The notes: generated by a model not told the origin, from the letters alone. A stretch of DNA of 64,000 nucleotides from Branchipolynoe longqiensis (GCA_030323885.1 CM059203.1:2914001-2978000); one strand, 5' to 3'; shown: positions 31,791 to 42,536, counted from the first letter of the stretch. Numbers and translations: made by a program.

Positions 31791-32060
31791 TCCACCCGCC
31801 CGCCCCGGCCGGTCCGGGGGGCCATAACCGGCGCCTCACCTACACCTCTGCCGACAACCCCTTGACCACCACCGACAACCCCGTATCGACCACCGACCGA
31901 AACGCCGCCCAGGACACAGCCGGGGACCATCACCTCGCGCTGCAGGCCCCAGACGCCGCCCACACTGACCACAAACCCTCCCCAGACAGCGCAGCCGCCG
32001 TCGCCGACCATCACGACCTCCACATCTCCCCCGGCGACACCGCCTTCCTCGGGTGGTTGT
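31791..32060 (+). pseudogene. start of a second frame after the gag-like gene, truncated
   Basis: An open frame begins immediately at the gag-like stop and runs through Thr/Asp/His-rich sequence (TTDNPVSTTDRNAAQDTAGD) until the GC-rich block ends at about 32060. By position it could be the N-terminal end of a pol-like protein. No enzymatic motif is present. Confidence 0.3.
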
Positions 32061-32159
32061 GTTGGGCACCAGTAATGTCACCATTTCGATGGCCTTCGCA
32101 CTCTACATCACACCTTTCTATGCATTACAATTATCTCACCCCTTTCAATTCTATTCCCT

Positions 32160-32240
32160 CCATATTATATGCCCTCCATATTATATGCCCTCCTCATTAT
32201 ATGCCCTATTTCCACTATGCCCTTCCCTTCCAGTGCCCTC
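32160..32240. repeat. 'atatgccctcc' repeats, echoed at 33195-33255
   Basis: 'ttatatgccctccatattat' in tandem, then 'cactatgcccttcccttcca' which recurs at 33230-33255 as 'cattatgcccttccttccca'. Confidence 0.6.
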
Positions 32241-32246
32241 TCTCAA

Positions 32247-32415
32247 ACTGGTTTGCTCAGTGTCAGGATAAAGTGACTGAGTGGGATAGCAGGTCATGGT
32301 GCTGGTGGCCTGGTCTCCCAGTGGGGCAGCACTATAAAGTCGTCATCAGTGCGCACTGTGACAAGTCGGTACTTGTCCTGATATGATCTCAGATGTTGCC
32401 AGGACGTGAAACACC
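32247..32415 (+). repeat. SINE F 3' half
   Basis: From 'tggtttgctcagtgtcagga' to 'gttgccaggacgtgaaacac'. Confidence 0.8.
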
Positions 32416-33200
32416 AAAAACCAACAAACCCAGCGCCCTCCCATCCCCATGCCCCTCCATACCAGTCTCCACACACTCGAGGACTATTGTAAAATATTTC
32501 GACTTTCTACACATAGTTACATTATAAAATAGATTCCATTTATAGTACACATTTGTTTTATTTAATAGATAGAAGAATGTGTAACTCATTGCTGAACCCA
32601 GACTGATAGGGTGGGAGACAGTCATGTTTGGTATTTAATGTTTAATGTGTATTGGATCCGGATTGAATTTGTATGGAGTGCATCGGATATGATAGAGGTG
32701 TCGGGTCAAGTTGCCATGACCTGGTGGCAGCTGGGATGTGGGAATGAGGAGTGCACCTGAGCTGCACCCATCTCTACTGTCCTGGAATCTCAAGATGGCC
32801 AACATAAAGAGTAAAATAACAATATGCCATGGATCACTGACATCATGTACCTTCAATAATATCATGTACCTTCAATAATATCATGTACCTTCAATATCAT
32901 GTACCTTCAATGACATGCCTGTAGGAGTGTTGGAGAGATTAAAAGCCTGGGAGAGCTGGCAGTCACCACTGGGCCTTTCATGTGACAAGAGGTACTTTTG
33001 TGTCCATCCTCTATTCTGTGCTATACCCACTGTAGCCACTTCACTATTATAGACAGGCAACTATAGGACTCAGCTACACCACACCATTTCCTATACTACA
33101 CCCTCTGGTACTTTATGGTATTTTATATATATTTAACCTGCATTTCATTATAGCTCACTTCCATTTATAAAGTTCTGGCGACCACATTTCAAAAGGGATT
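32416..33200. other. unassigned, with a small tandem repeat
   Basis: Four units of 'atcatgtaccttcaata' (18-20 bp) lie at 32844-32918. No exon was found in the rest. Confidence 0.45.
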
Positions 33201-33589
33201 AGCCCATAGATAACACTATGCCCTCCTTTCATTATGCCCTTCCTTCCCAGTGCCCTCCCAACTCCACCCCAATGCCCTTACCCGTCTCCACTCCCCCGAT
33301 GTCCCCACACTTCCATCTCAACCGACACTTTCCAATCATTCTCACCTTTCACTCCTCCCCTCTCCCACCCAACGCACCCCCTCCACTCAAAGGTAGTCGC
33401 GTCATCTTCAACTTCTAACCCCATCAGAACCCATTACGCAAGCAGTCATCAAACCTATGCTCCCTCCGCCCCTATCCGTCTCCTGACTCCGCCCCGCCTC
33501 GCCCCGCCTCGTCTCCACCCCGCCCCTACGGCGTGTGATTGATTCATTAATAAAACACCGTTCACTTTTAGGAAGAATAAAGTTGGGAA
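33201..33589. other. C-rich unassigned segment
   Basis: Low G content on the given strand, without tandem order or recognised coding. Confidence 0.4.
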
Positions 33590-34112
33590 TGGGGAGGAGA
33601 GTAGAGGAGGAGAGGAGAGGAGAGGAGAAGAGAGGAGAGGAGAGGAGAGGAGAGGGGAGGGTAGGGGAGGGGAGGGGAGGGGATGGGAGGGGGGGGGGGG
33701 GGAGGAGAGGGGAGGAGAGGAGAGGAGAGGGGACGAGAGGGGAGCAGGAGAGGGGAGGGAGGAAAGAAGATAACAGGGATGGGGATGGGGAGGAGAGAAG
33801 AAGGCGGTGGAGGGAGTGGAATGGAAGGGGAGGGGAGGGGAGAGGAGGAGAGGGAGTGGAGTGGAGGAGAGGAGGCAAGATAAGAGAAGAGAAGAGAAGA
33901 GAGGAGAGGAGAGGAGAAGAGAGGAGAGGAGAGGAGAGGAGACGAGTGGGGAGGAGAGGGGAGGAGAGAAGAGGAGAGAAGAGAGGAGAGCAGAGGAGAG
34001 CAGAGGGGAGGGGAAGGGAGGGGAGGGGAGTAGAGTAGAGTAGAGTAGAGTAGAGGAGGAGAGGAGAGGAGAGTAGAGGAGAGGAGAGGAGAGGAGAGGA
34101 AAGAGGGGGTGG
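33590..34112. repeat. GGAGA homopurine tract
   Basis: About 520 bp almost free of pyrimidines on the given strand, built of GGAGA and GGGGA units. All long frames crossing it (Arg/Glu/Gly-rich on plus, Ser/Pro/Leu-rich on minus) are repeat translation. Confidence 0.95.
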
Positions 34113-34138
34113 CTCCCACATATGCCTGTGCACATGTC

Positions 34139-35017
34139 ATCATCATCATGCTGTCGGTCGCGATGCGACAAAGACTGCTTTCATTACTTGACTGCCGCTC
34201 TCCATTTAGCTCTCTGCTGTGAGAGTTGTGTCCATGAGTCGGTCTTAATGTCTCTCAGCTTCAGGTTTCTCTTGATGGTATCTTTGAACCGGAGACGGGG
34301 GCGCCCTCTCTTTCTGTAGCCAAAAGACAGTTGAGAATAGAGGATCTGCTTTGGTAGCCTGTCTGATGACATCCTCATGAGGTGTCCAGTCCACCGGAGA
34401 TTCTTTTTGATCAGAAGATCTTCCATAGAGGGCAGCCCCATCCGTTCGAGTATTTCCTTATTCGTCACTTTGTCCTTCCAGGTTAGCCTCATGATTGAAC
34501 GCAGATGTCGCATCATGAAGGCATGCAGCTTTTTCACCTGCTGTCTGTACGCTGTCCAGGCCTCGGCTCCGTATAGTAGGGTGGATAGCACGATTGCGCG
34601 GTAGATCTTACCTTTGACCCGAATGGACACATGGTGGTTGTTCCAGAGTCTCTGGCGTAGTCGGCCGAAAGATGCGCTAGCCTTGGCCATCCTCCTCTGT
34701 ATCTCAGCATCAATGCGTCCATCACTTGATATTGTGCATCCGAGATAGGTGAATTCCGGAACAGAGTTCAGCTTGTTTCCGTCAACCATGATCTCCTCCT
34801 CTCGGGTTCTTGTAGAGTTGGGTTGGTACAGCACCTCCGTCTTCTTGATGTTAATTTTCAGGCCAAACTTCTTTGATGCATCGGAGAAAGCGTCCACTAT
34901 TTTCTGGGTCTCTTCAGCAGAGTGGGCAACCAGTGCACTGTCATCTGCGAATAGTAGCTCTCTCACCTGTATCTGAGTAGTCTTGGTCTTCGCTCTGAAG
35001 TGTGCGACATTGAACAC
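34139..35017 (-). pseudogene. LINE reverse transcriptase, C-terminal part and 3' end
   Basis: Read on minus, the frame runs from 35017 to the stop ahead of 34184, with no ATG at its beginning: the copy is 5' truncated at about 35013, where MITE A sequence starts. Motifs: LLFADDSALV (catalytic motif C, residues about 21-30), LKINIKKTEV, FTYLGCTIS, an LSTLLYGAEAW segment, and the C-terminal RWTGHLMRM, GYRKRGRPRLRFKD and QRAKWRAAVK. These are typical of non-LTR retrotransposons; an RTE- or CR1-like clade is likely but not proven. The 3' end after the stop is about 45 nt closing in an ATGATGATG tail. Endonuclease and most of the polymerase are missing. Confidence 0.88.
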
Positions 35018-35165
35018 ACGTTGGCGGCGCGCTACTCACACGCTGCGCCAACATCCAATTTCCCCATATTTCCCCTAAATCTTTAACGTTTCTCGACGCT
35101 TAAAATTGTATTTTCAACGCTGACAGGTCGCCGGGAGAAACATCGTAGTGTGACAGCCCCATTAA
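35013..35165 (-). mobile_element. MITE A end fragment next to a MITE B end
   Basis: The complement of the first 150 bp of MITE A copy 2 (36661-36812), nearly identical, ending GACAGCCCCA, then TTAA and the MITE B terminus GCAGCTGTCACACATCACC. Confidence 0.85.
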
Positions 35166-35190
35166 GCAGCTGTCACACATCACCTGATTG
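35166..35190. mobile_element. MITE B terminal fragment
   Basis: Only the terminal 25 bp of family B is present; the sequence leaves the family after CACCTGATTG. Confidence 0.7.
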
Positions 35191-35244
35191 CACATGTAGC
35201 AGACTACAATGCCCTCCACATGTGAAATGCCACATACACAAGCA

Positions 35245-35420
35245 TGTGTGGGTTGGTTGAATGTATCAGGGAACCAAGACAGCTTAATGGTTAGTACGCC
35301 CGCCCCGGAACGGCACATGTGTGGGTTTGAGTCCCGATCTAGGCATGACACTACAGATCGTTGCAACGTCTCCCACGACACCGGTGCCGTGGCCAAGATA
35401 ATAATGTATAAGCACAACTG
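35245..35420 (+). repeat. diverged SINE D relative
   Basis: 'gacagcttaatggttagtac' and 'gggtttgagtcccgatctag' match the tRNA-like part of SINE D, with an altered 3' part ('cacgacaccggtgccgtggc'). Confidence 0.6.
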
Positions 35421-35611
35421 CAAATGAAGCCCTTCTTGCATCTCTGATAGATACTTGTTACTAAGCAACCTGTTCACCTCTACACATCACACACTGACGC
35501 CGTCAGTTATAGTAACACGCACCCCAATGTGTGTTGAGGGGTAAGTGGAGGGCAAGTGTCAACCACGTGACGCATCTCAGGAGAAATGCTGGCACCAGAT
35601 TCCATCCGGGT

Positions 35612-35848
35612 CGCAGACGGGCTGGCCGAATGAGTCCGTCTCCTGTTTTGGGAGATTGTGCGATTTGAACGCACAGGTTTGAACTCTGATCGAGTCAAAC
35701 CAAGGACTTAACAATGTATACTTGTCGGTTCCTAGCCATGTGCTCGGTATTATATGGATAGGGCAAGGACTGGTTGTTGGCTCAGTGTCAGGATAATGTA
35801 ACTGAGTGGGGATATCAGATCAAGGTGCTAGTGGCCTGATCTCCCAGT
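35612..35848 (+). repeat. SINE F (head 1), 3' truncated
   Basis: From 'cagacgggctggccgaatga' to 'gcctgatctcccagt', where MITE T starts abruptly. Confidence 0.8.
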
Positions 35849-36024
35849 CTGGGGTCCGACAATTTTGTTTGGATTAACCAATAGTTTGGATTAACTGACT
35901 TTGTTTTAACCACTTAACCAACCTTTTTATATGATAAATGGTAGTATTTTGCCAGGCCGTTGAAAAAAGTTTGGATTAACCGATCGTTTGGTTTAACCGA
36001 GCTAGGTTTAACGGGGTTATACTG
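35849..36024. mobile_element. MITE family T, right half
   Basis: 'ctggggtccgacaattttgt' to 'aacggggttatactg', followed by TA. Its left half is missing. Confidence 0.8.
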
Positions 36025-36028
36025 TATA

Positions 36029-36206
36029 CGGTAAAACCTCTCTAAACCGACCGATCTTGGGACCGACTTCGAGTGGTTCAAATAGGGAGGTGGTCGGTTT
36101 AAGGAGTTAGAATATGGTTACAACGGGATTGTTGGGACCCAAATAAAGGGATCGATATAGGGGAGTGGTCGATCTGTGGAGGTGGGAGGTTAGGGAGGTT
36201 TTATTG
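36029..36206. mobile_element. TA-target MITE U
   Basis: The left end CGGTAAAACCTCTCTAA faces TTAGGGAGGTTTTATTG; TA at 36027-36028 and 36207-36208. About 178 bp. Ends of this type suit Tc1/mariner transposases. Confidence 0.65.
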
Positions 36207-36234
36207 TACATGATATATATATATGTAAATATAA

Positions 36235-36322
36235 ATCTACTTTACACTAGTTTGAGGTATCTTTTATTTTGAAGGATTAACTTGGAGATATTTGAAATAA
36301 AAATATGCCAAATCAATTTTAA
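36235..36322. repeat. element H scrap
   Basis: 'tttgaggtatcttttatttt' and 'ttggagatatttgaaataaa' are the complement of the H interior. Confidence 0.5.
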
Positions 36323-36657
36323 AGCAGCTGTCACACATCACTGGATTGAGCAATGGACAGAATTGTCTAGTCCGGTGGTGTTTGGGGCGTGATAAGTATC
36401 AAAATGTATTAAAATGTGCCAAAATGTTGTGACATCGGGTCAAAGGCCACTGGACGAACGGACATGAAACGGACATGAACGGATAGCCAACGGATGAAAC
36501 AAACTCAAACCGGACAAGAACCGTAGAGGTCAATCCGACCGCATCCGTTCCAAGTTTTGTGCATGTTCAAAACTTGTACGGACACAAACCGGACTATCAA
36601 CAGACTTTGTTTGGTTTCTTTCCATTCCCTCCAATCAGGTGATGTGTGACAGCTGCT
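36323..36657. mobile_element. MITE family B, complete
   Basis: Ends AGCAGCTGTCACACATCAC and GTGATGTGTGACAGCTGCT with TAA on both sides (36320-36322, 36658-36660). The interior is rich in CGGACA/CGGATG words ('gaacggacatgaaacggaca'). Confidence 0.85.
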
Positions 36658-36660
36658 TAA

Positions 36661-37256
36661 TGGGGCTGTCACACTACGACGTTTCTCCCGGCGACCTGTC
36701 AGCGTTGAAAATACAATTTTAAGCGTCGAGAAACGTTAAAGATTTAGGGGAAATATGGGGAAATTGGATGTTGGCGCAGCGTGTTAGTAGCGCGCCGCCA
36801 ACGTGTGTCGACGTGTTGGGGAAAAAAAAAAAAGAAAAAAAGTTTTGCGCGACGTCTTCATATAACCTTAAATGTTGCTAGGGCGTAAAACAAAAACGGC
36901 CCAGTTTGCCGCAACGTGTGAGCAACGACCCTCCCACACGCGCGCCGTCTTCCTAGTGTTCCCATAACGTTATTCCGGCGCGTCCAACGCATTGTGACGT
37001 GCGCCTAACGTCCTTACCCATATATTTGCGCGCGCTGCCGGTCGTTGGATTTTTTTTGACATGCTTAAAACCTTGGGCGACTACTAGCGCGTGCCGGCGT
37101 TTTGCGCCGACCATCAGCGTCAAGGATAATGTACCGACGTGTACCGACGTGCGCATAACGCGCCCCCAGCGTTTCTCGATATTTCACCCATTTTCGCCCA
37201 AAAACACCACACGTCGCCTGGTCGCCGGCGAGAAGCGTCGTAGTGTGACAGCCCCA
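36661..37256. mobile_element. MITE family A, copy 2
   Basis: Ends TGGGGCTGTCACACTACGAC and GTCGTAGTGTGACAGCCCCA; TAA at 36658-36660 and 37257-37259. The left TAA is also the right duplication of MITE B, so one element inserted exactly at the other's target duplication. Confidence 0.9.
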
Positions 37257-37367
37257 TAAAGCACAAAATTGGCATCAAAATGCTTGAGCTAATAAGATTA
37301 AAAAGTAACAGGTTCTATTGAATTGACGTAGTAATCCTTTGATGCAGCAACAAGTTGGATCACCGGA

Positions 37368-37698
37368 TGTGGTGGCACAATCAGTAAGAGCACAGGCTTC
37401 CCGTGTGGAAGGTTGGGAGTTTGAATCCCGGCCGAGCCAAACCAATGACTTACCAAATTTATACTAGTCGCTACCTAGCCTAATGCTCGGCATTACTAGG
37501 ACAGGGCAAGGACTGGTTAGCTCAGTGTCAGGATAATGTGACTGAGTGGGTTAATGGATTGCGCTGCCAGCAGCCTGGCCTCCCAGTGGGAAAGCGCTAT
37601 AAAGTCACCATCAATGCGCACTGTCACAAAGCATCGGCACCATTCCTCATATGACCATAGATGTTGCTCGGACGTAAAGCCACAACAAACAAACAAAA
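37368..37698 (+). repeat. SINE F (head 2), full copy
   Basis: Head GTGGTGGCACAATCAGTAAG and GGGAGTTTGAATCCCGGCC; the body ends 'ctcggacgtaaagccacaac'. Best plus-strand example of head type 2. Confidence 0.85.
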
Positions 37699-37965
37699 TT
37701 AGTGTTTTGATTTAATCAAACTCACGCTTCCACCCGACTATGCCGCTTCAAGTGCAAAATAAAAAATAGAAAATAAAAATAAACCAGACAAAATATAATA
37801 ATAACGAAATAAAATTAATAAAACACATATAAAATGTAGATAATAAAATCAAACCGGTTGCTGCATGTTCTCATCTGCCCGAGGTGCGTCATCTTGGCCA
37901 TCTAAAAAATTGATTAATCCACAAATAGGAGTCGACAGATGAAGAGCCGGCGGGGGCTTCTTTTT

Positions 37966-38206
37966 TTTTCTCCCTTTTTTTCCTCTCTCTTCTTCTTCTT
38001 CTTCTTCTTCCACGCGGAGATCTGTGTGGGTGAGGGTGTGTAGAGGTGTGTGAGGGTGTGTGCATTCTTCTTCTTCTTCTTCTTCTTCTTCTTCTTCTTC
38101 CACACGGAGGTTTGTGTGTGAGGGTGTGTAGATGTGTGTGTGTGTGAGGGTGTGTGTGTGTGAGAGTGTGTGCATTCTTCTTCTTCTTCTTCTTCTTCTT
38201 CTTCTG
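37966..38206. repeat. (TTC)n tracts alternating with GTGTGAGGG blocks
   Basis: Three TTC runs (about 37988-38010, 38068-38100, 38176-38205) separated by 60-75 bp of TG-rich sequence that itself repeats ('cacacggaggtttgtgtgtg'). Confidence 0.9.
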
Positions 38207-38338
38207 TGTGAAATATGAAGAATACCTGGCGGCAAAGTGAAGTGAACTTTCTGAATTCTCGACACTCAGCGGCCATGGATGTACATTGGTTGTGGTGCAC
38301 CGAGAAAGTATTATCTACAGAAATAACTTTGCGAGCAG

Positions 38339-38539
38339 GGGGTTTCACATCCTAGCAACATCTAAGGTCATATCACTATCGGTACCGAATTGTGACAGTG
38401 CATACTCATGGCGAAAAGGAAACAGGACCGTCGACATCAGGATCCAATATCCCACTCAGTCACATTATCCTGATACTGTGCTAACCAGTCCTTGCTCTAT
38501 CCTAGTAATGCCAAGCGCTAGAGGTAGTGACAAATACCA
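38339..38539 (-). repeat. SINE F, runs into the gap
   Basis: Body from 'tcacatcctagcaacatcta' until the first N. Confidence 0.8.
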
Positions 38540-39038
38540 NNNNNNNNNNNNNNNNNNNNNNNNNNNNNNNNNNNNNNNNNNNNNNNNNNNNNNNNNNNNN
38601 NNNNNNNNNNNNNNNNNNNNNNNNNNNNNNNNNNNNNNNNNNNNNNNNNNNNNNNNNNNNNNNNNNNNNNNNNNNNNNNNNNNNNNNNNNNNNNNNNNNN
38701 NNNNNNNNNNNNNNNNNNNNNNNNNNNNNNNNNNNNNNNNNNNNNNNNNNNNNNNNNNNNNNNNNNNNNNNNNNNNNNNNNNNNNNNNNNNNNNNNNNNN
38801 NNNNNNNNNNNNNNNNNNNNNNNNNNNNNNNNNNNNNNNNNNNNNNNNNNNNNNNNNNNNNNNNNNNNNNNNNNNNNNNNNNNNNNNNNNNNNNNNNNNN
38901 NNNNNNNNNNNNNNNNNNNNNNNNNNNNNNNNNNNNNNNNNNNNNNNNNNNNNNNNNNNNNNNNNNNNNNNNNNNNNNNNNNNNNNNNNNNNNNNNNNNN
39001 NNNNNNNNNNNNNNNNNNNNNNNNNNNNNNNNNNNNNN
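38540..39038. other. assembly gap (499 N)
   Basis: Unknown sequence. It begins inside SINE F and ends in CT-rich DNA, so repeats probably broke the assembly. Confidence 1.
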
Positions 39039-39135
39039 CTCACAGTTCCTTCACTCCCCTACCTTTCCCCCTCCCCTCCTCCCAGCCCCCTCCCCACTCC
39101 TCCCCCCGATCTCCCATCCTCCCTCTACCCTCGAG
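39039..39135. repeat. CCTCCC-rich tract
   Basis: Pyrimidine-rich, adjoining the gap. Confidence 0.7.
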
Positions 39136-39360
39136 TGCTGACTCTGATTATCCACACACTCACTGACCTAATTAGTAAACCTAATGATAGCCCCACCCAC
39201 GTGACCACTCACTGCTACCCGACAGGTGAACAAACCACACCCAAACGGGGAGTGTGCTAATTACCCATCATACTTGGCCTGAGTGAGTGGGTGGGTGGGA
39301 GAGGCAGGGGGTGGGCGGGAAGAGAGGAGGGGGAGGGAGGAGTGGGGGGTGGTGCTGGGA

Positions 39361-39590
39361 GTCACGACCCAGCGTTGGACACAAACGCAGTGTCAGCGTA
39401 TTTACTTCTGGCAAAGTGTTTATTCAATTCAATTCAATACTTTATTTCAGACTCAGCATTAGCATCAGTGGTGGGGGTCACGACACAGCGTTGGGCACAA
39501 CCGCAGTGTCAACGTATTTACTTTTGGCAAAGTGTTTATTCAATTCAATTCCATACTTTATTCCAGACTCAGCATTAGCAGCGAATTATC
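39361..39590. repeat. 116-bp tandem duplication
   Basis: 'gtcacgacccagcgttggac' and 'gtcacgacacagcgttgggc' start two copies that both include 'gcaaagtgtttattcaattc' and 'cagactcagcattagca'. Confidence 0.85.
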
Positions 39591-40130
39591 CTAATAACCA
39601 TAGTTTGATCACAGAGTCACCCCCTCCCCCCACGAACAACCCCCAGACCCCGTCCATGGTTGGGCCCTAAATAACTCTTATATAATAGGTTGTGTTGACT
39701 GATACAAATCATAACAGGTGATATTTGATCATACTAATTGTGAATATAAGTATAAAGTTGTTTTCGTCACGTTACACTTACAGTACAATGGATGTGCGTG
39801 ACCCATGCTGCATTATGTACAGCATGAGTCATTATTATTCTTGTCAGTCTCAGGTGACTACTTGACTATGCTGCTATGTACTTGATATTGTAATCATTTC
39901 TCATTGCTAATATGCTTTTTTTTGTTTATTATCACTGATTATGTCTGTGTGTTGGGTTTGTAGTTTGCAAATGTTTGGTGTTCTTGTTTTTGGTTAGATT
40001 TGTGTTGGTAGTGAGTGTGTTCTGTTTCTGTATATGTGGGTGGTTAACGAGGTTCTGTATTTGGTGTATAACTGATTGGCGAAACCCTGACAAGTGCGGA
40101 CAATTTTTGAACATACAAAGTGTTTTTGTT
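39591..40130. other. unassigned AT-rich sequence
   Basis: No recognised repeat or exon. Confidence 0.45.
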
Positions 40131-40174
40131 TCGTTTACCCCCCCCCCCCCCCACCTCTCTCTCTCTCCCCGCTC

Positions 40175-40338
40175 AGTGTACTACTATTACTACTGTAGCG
40201 CGAAAGTAAAGCGAGATACCCGGTTAGTTCCCCTGTAAGCCACCAGATAGCAACATAATAGCGTTCTTTATGGCCGCGTTTACTTCCGGCATTTGCCGAA
40301 AGATGGCGCCACCGGGAGTCTACGAGACCTTTCTTTTT
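40175..40338. repeat. 150-bp direct repeat, copy 1
   Basis: 'ctcagtgtactactattact' to 'gatggcgccaccgggagtct' and 'acgagacctttctt'; second copy at 41256-41402. The pair flanks a CT tract. Confidence 0.85.
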
Positions 40339-40565
40339 TTTGGGGTCCATTAGTTGTTTAAGCAGGGGAAATTTCAATCGTGGACAATTGGTCTTCCTCA
40401 TTCCACTGCTCCTTGCCCTATCCTAATAATGCCGAGTGCCTGGCTAGGAAGTGACAAGTATCAATTTTTAAGTCATTGGTTTGACTCGACCAGGGTTCGA
40501 CCCCATGACCCCACGATCTACTAAGCACGGGAGACGGACGCTGTAACTCATCAGGCCATCCCGTC
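40339..40565 (-). repeat. SINE F with tail type 2
   Basis: On its own strand: head 1, 'ggatagggcaagg', then 'agcagtggaatgaggaagac' through 'aacaactaatgg'. Confidence 0.8.
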
Positions 40566-41255
40566 TCTCTCTGTCTCTCCCTCCATCCCTTCCTCCCTTC
40601 CCCCTCTCTCTCCCTCCCTCTCTCTCTCTCCCTCCTCCCCCCTCCCCCCTCTCTCCACCCCTCCCCCCTCTCCCCTCTCCCCCTCTCCCCCTCTTCCCCT
40701 CTTCCCCTCTTCCCCTCTTCCCCTCTTCCCCTCTTGCCCTCTCGCCCTCTCTCACTCTCCCCCTCTCTCACTCTCCCCCTCTCCCCCCCCTCCCCCTCTC
40801 CCACTCTCCCTCTCCTCTCCATCTCTCCGCTCCCTCTCCCTCTCCCTCACCCTCTCCCTCTCCATCTATCACCTCATCCATTCTCCCCCTCATCGTCTCT
40901 CTCTCTCTCCCCCCCTCCTCACCCCTCCCACTCCCTCTCCCCCTCCCTCCACTCCCCCCCTCCTATCCTATCCCTCTCTCCCTCTCTCCCTCTCTCCCTC
41001 TCTTCCCTCTCATCCCTCTCTCCTCTCTCCCCCTCTCTCCCTTTCACCTCTCTCCCTCTCCGCCCATCTCCCCTCTCTCCTCTATCCCTCCTCTCCCTCT
41101 CTCCCTCTCTCCCTCTCTCCCCTCTCACCTCTCCTCCCTCTCTCGCCTCTCTCCCTCCTCTCCCTCTCTCCTCCCCTCTCCCTCACTCCCTCTCTCCCTC
41201 TCTCTCTCCTCTCCCTCTACTCTCCATCTCCTTCCCATCCCTCCCATCCCATCCA
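40566..41255. repeat. CTCTCCC pyrimidine tract
   Basis: About 690 bp of nearly pure C/T. The Ser/Pro/Leu-rich plus and Arg/Glu/Gly-rich minus frames are repeat translation. Confidence 0.95.
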
Positions 41256-41402
41256 CTCAGTGTACTACTATTACTAATATAGCGCGAAAGTAAAGTGACA
41301 GATCTGGTTAGTTCTCCTGTAAGCCACCAGATGGCAACATAATAGCATTGTTTATGGCCGCGTTTAGTTATGGCGCCACCGGGAGTCTACGAGACCTTTC
41401 TT
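41256..41402. repeat. 150-bp direct repeat, copy 2
   Basis: Matches 40175-40338 with a short deletion before 'atggcgccaccgggagtcta'. Confidence 0.85.
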
Positions 41403-41935
41403 CTCTGTCTCCCTCCCTCTCTCTGTCTCCCCCTCTCTCTCTCTCCCCCCTCTCTCTCCCCCCTCTCTGTCTCTCCATCTCCCCCTCTCACCCTCTCCCC
41501 CTCCCTCCCCCTCTCCCTCTCCCCCTCTCCCTCTCCCTCTTCCTCTTCCTCTCCCCCTCTCCCTCTCCCTCTCTCCCCTCTCCCCTCTCCTCCTCTCCCC
41601 TCTCCCGCTCTCCCGCTCTCATCCCGCCTCTCCCTCTCTCCCTCCTCTCTCTCCCTCTCTCCCCTCTGCCCTCTCTCCCTCTCCCCTCTCCCCGTCTCTC
41701 CTCCACGCCTCTTTTCCCTCCCCCCTCTCCCCTCTCTCCCTCGCTTCCCCACCCTCTCCCTCCCCCCCCACCTTTCCCCCCTACTCCTCTCTACCATCCT
41801 CTTCCCCTCCCTCTCCTCCTCATCTCTCCCCTCCTCCCTTCCTTCCCCGCCCTCCCTACCTCTCCCCCCCCTCTCCCTCTTCCTCTCCTCTCCTTCTCTC
41901 CCCCCCCCCCCCCCCCCCCCCCACTCTCGCTGTCT
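41403..41935. repeat. CTCTCCC pyrimidine tract with C run
   Basis: Continues the CT composition; ends in a run of about 22 C at 41900-41921. Confidence 0.95.
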
Positions 41936-42101
41936 CTATATTGTCCTCTGCCCGTCTCACCCTTTGTTTCTGTCTCTCTATATCTCTGATCACCGGAAGT
42001 AAAGGTAATGGTTCAGACCGTGTCGGCAGCAAAAGCCATATTCATGAATCGATTCATATGGAAAGAATATTGATATCTATGTGAGGTTATGGGTTCAGTG
42101 A

Positions 42102-42454
42102 TAAAGTTGTATAGTCCGATGAAAACATCAAATTTTCAAAACCAAAACACTTATCTAGATTTGATTCTACATATCCAACTTAGAAACTGGTCACCTTATT
42201 AAGCATTTGGTGCTGCATAGAAGGGCATAATAAGACAATTAATAGAACCCGTTACTATTGAAGTCTATGGTGTCAGAGTTTTGGCATGCTTGCCAAAATT
42301 ATTTTGGCATCTTTTGATGTCAAATATCTCCAAACTTAGCCATTTAAAATTAAAGTTACTTCAAACTAAAGTACAGTGGATTATAACGATTAGTATAATA
42401 TATTTATCTAAGAAAATATCAGAAACTCAAAAGCATCGGACTATGCAAATTTAA
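42102..42454. mobile_element. element H, copy 5
   Basis: 'taaagttgtatagtccgatg' to 'gcatcggactatgcaaattt'; TAA on both sides. A G tract follows. Confidence 0.75.
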
Positions 42455-42536
42455 GGTGGGGGGGGGGGGGGGAGTAGGACTGATCCTTGCTTCTTTCTGT
42501 TGGTGGGTCCGATTATCGTCATGTTGATAAGCATTT

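Noticed and set aside
33408..34171. Overlapping 190-240-codon frames on the minus strand and Arg/Glu/Gly frames on plus
   Set aside because: Repeat translation of the GGAGA tract.
38286..39260. 324-codon frame
   Set aside because: It exists only because it runs through 499 Ns.
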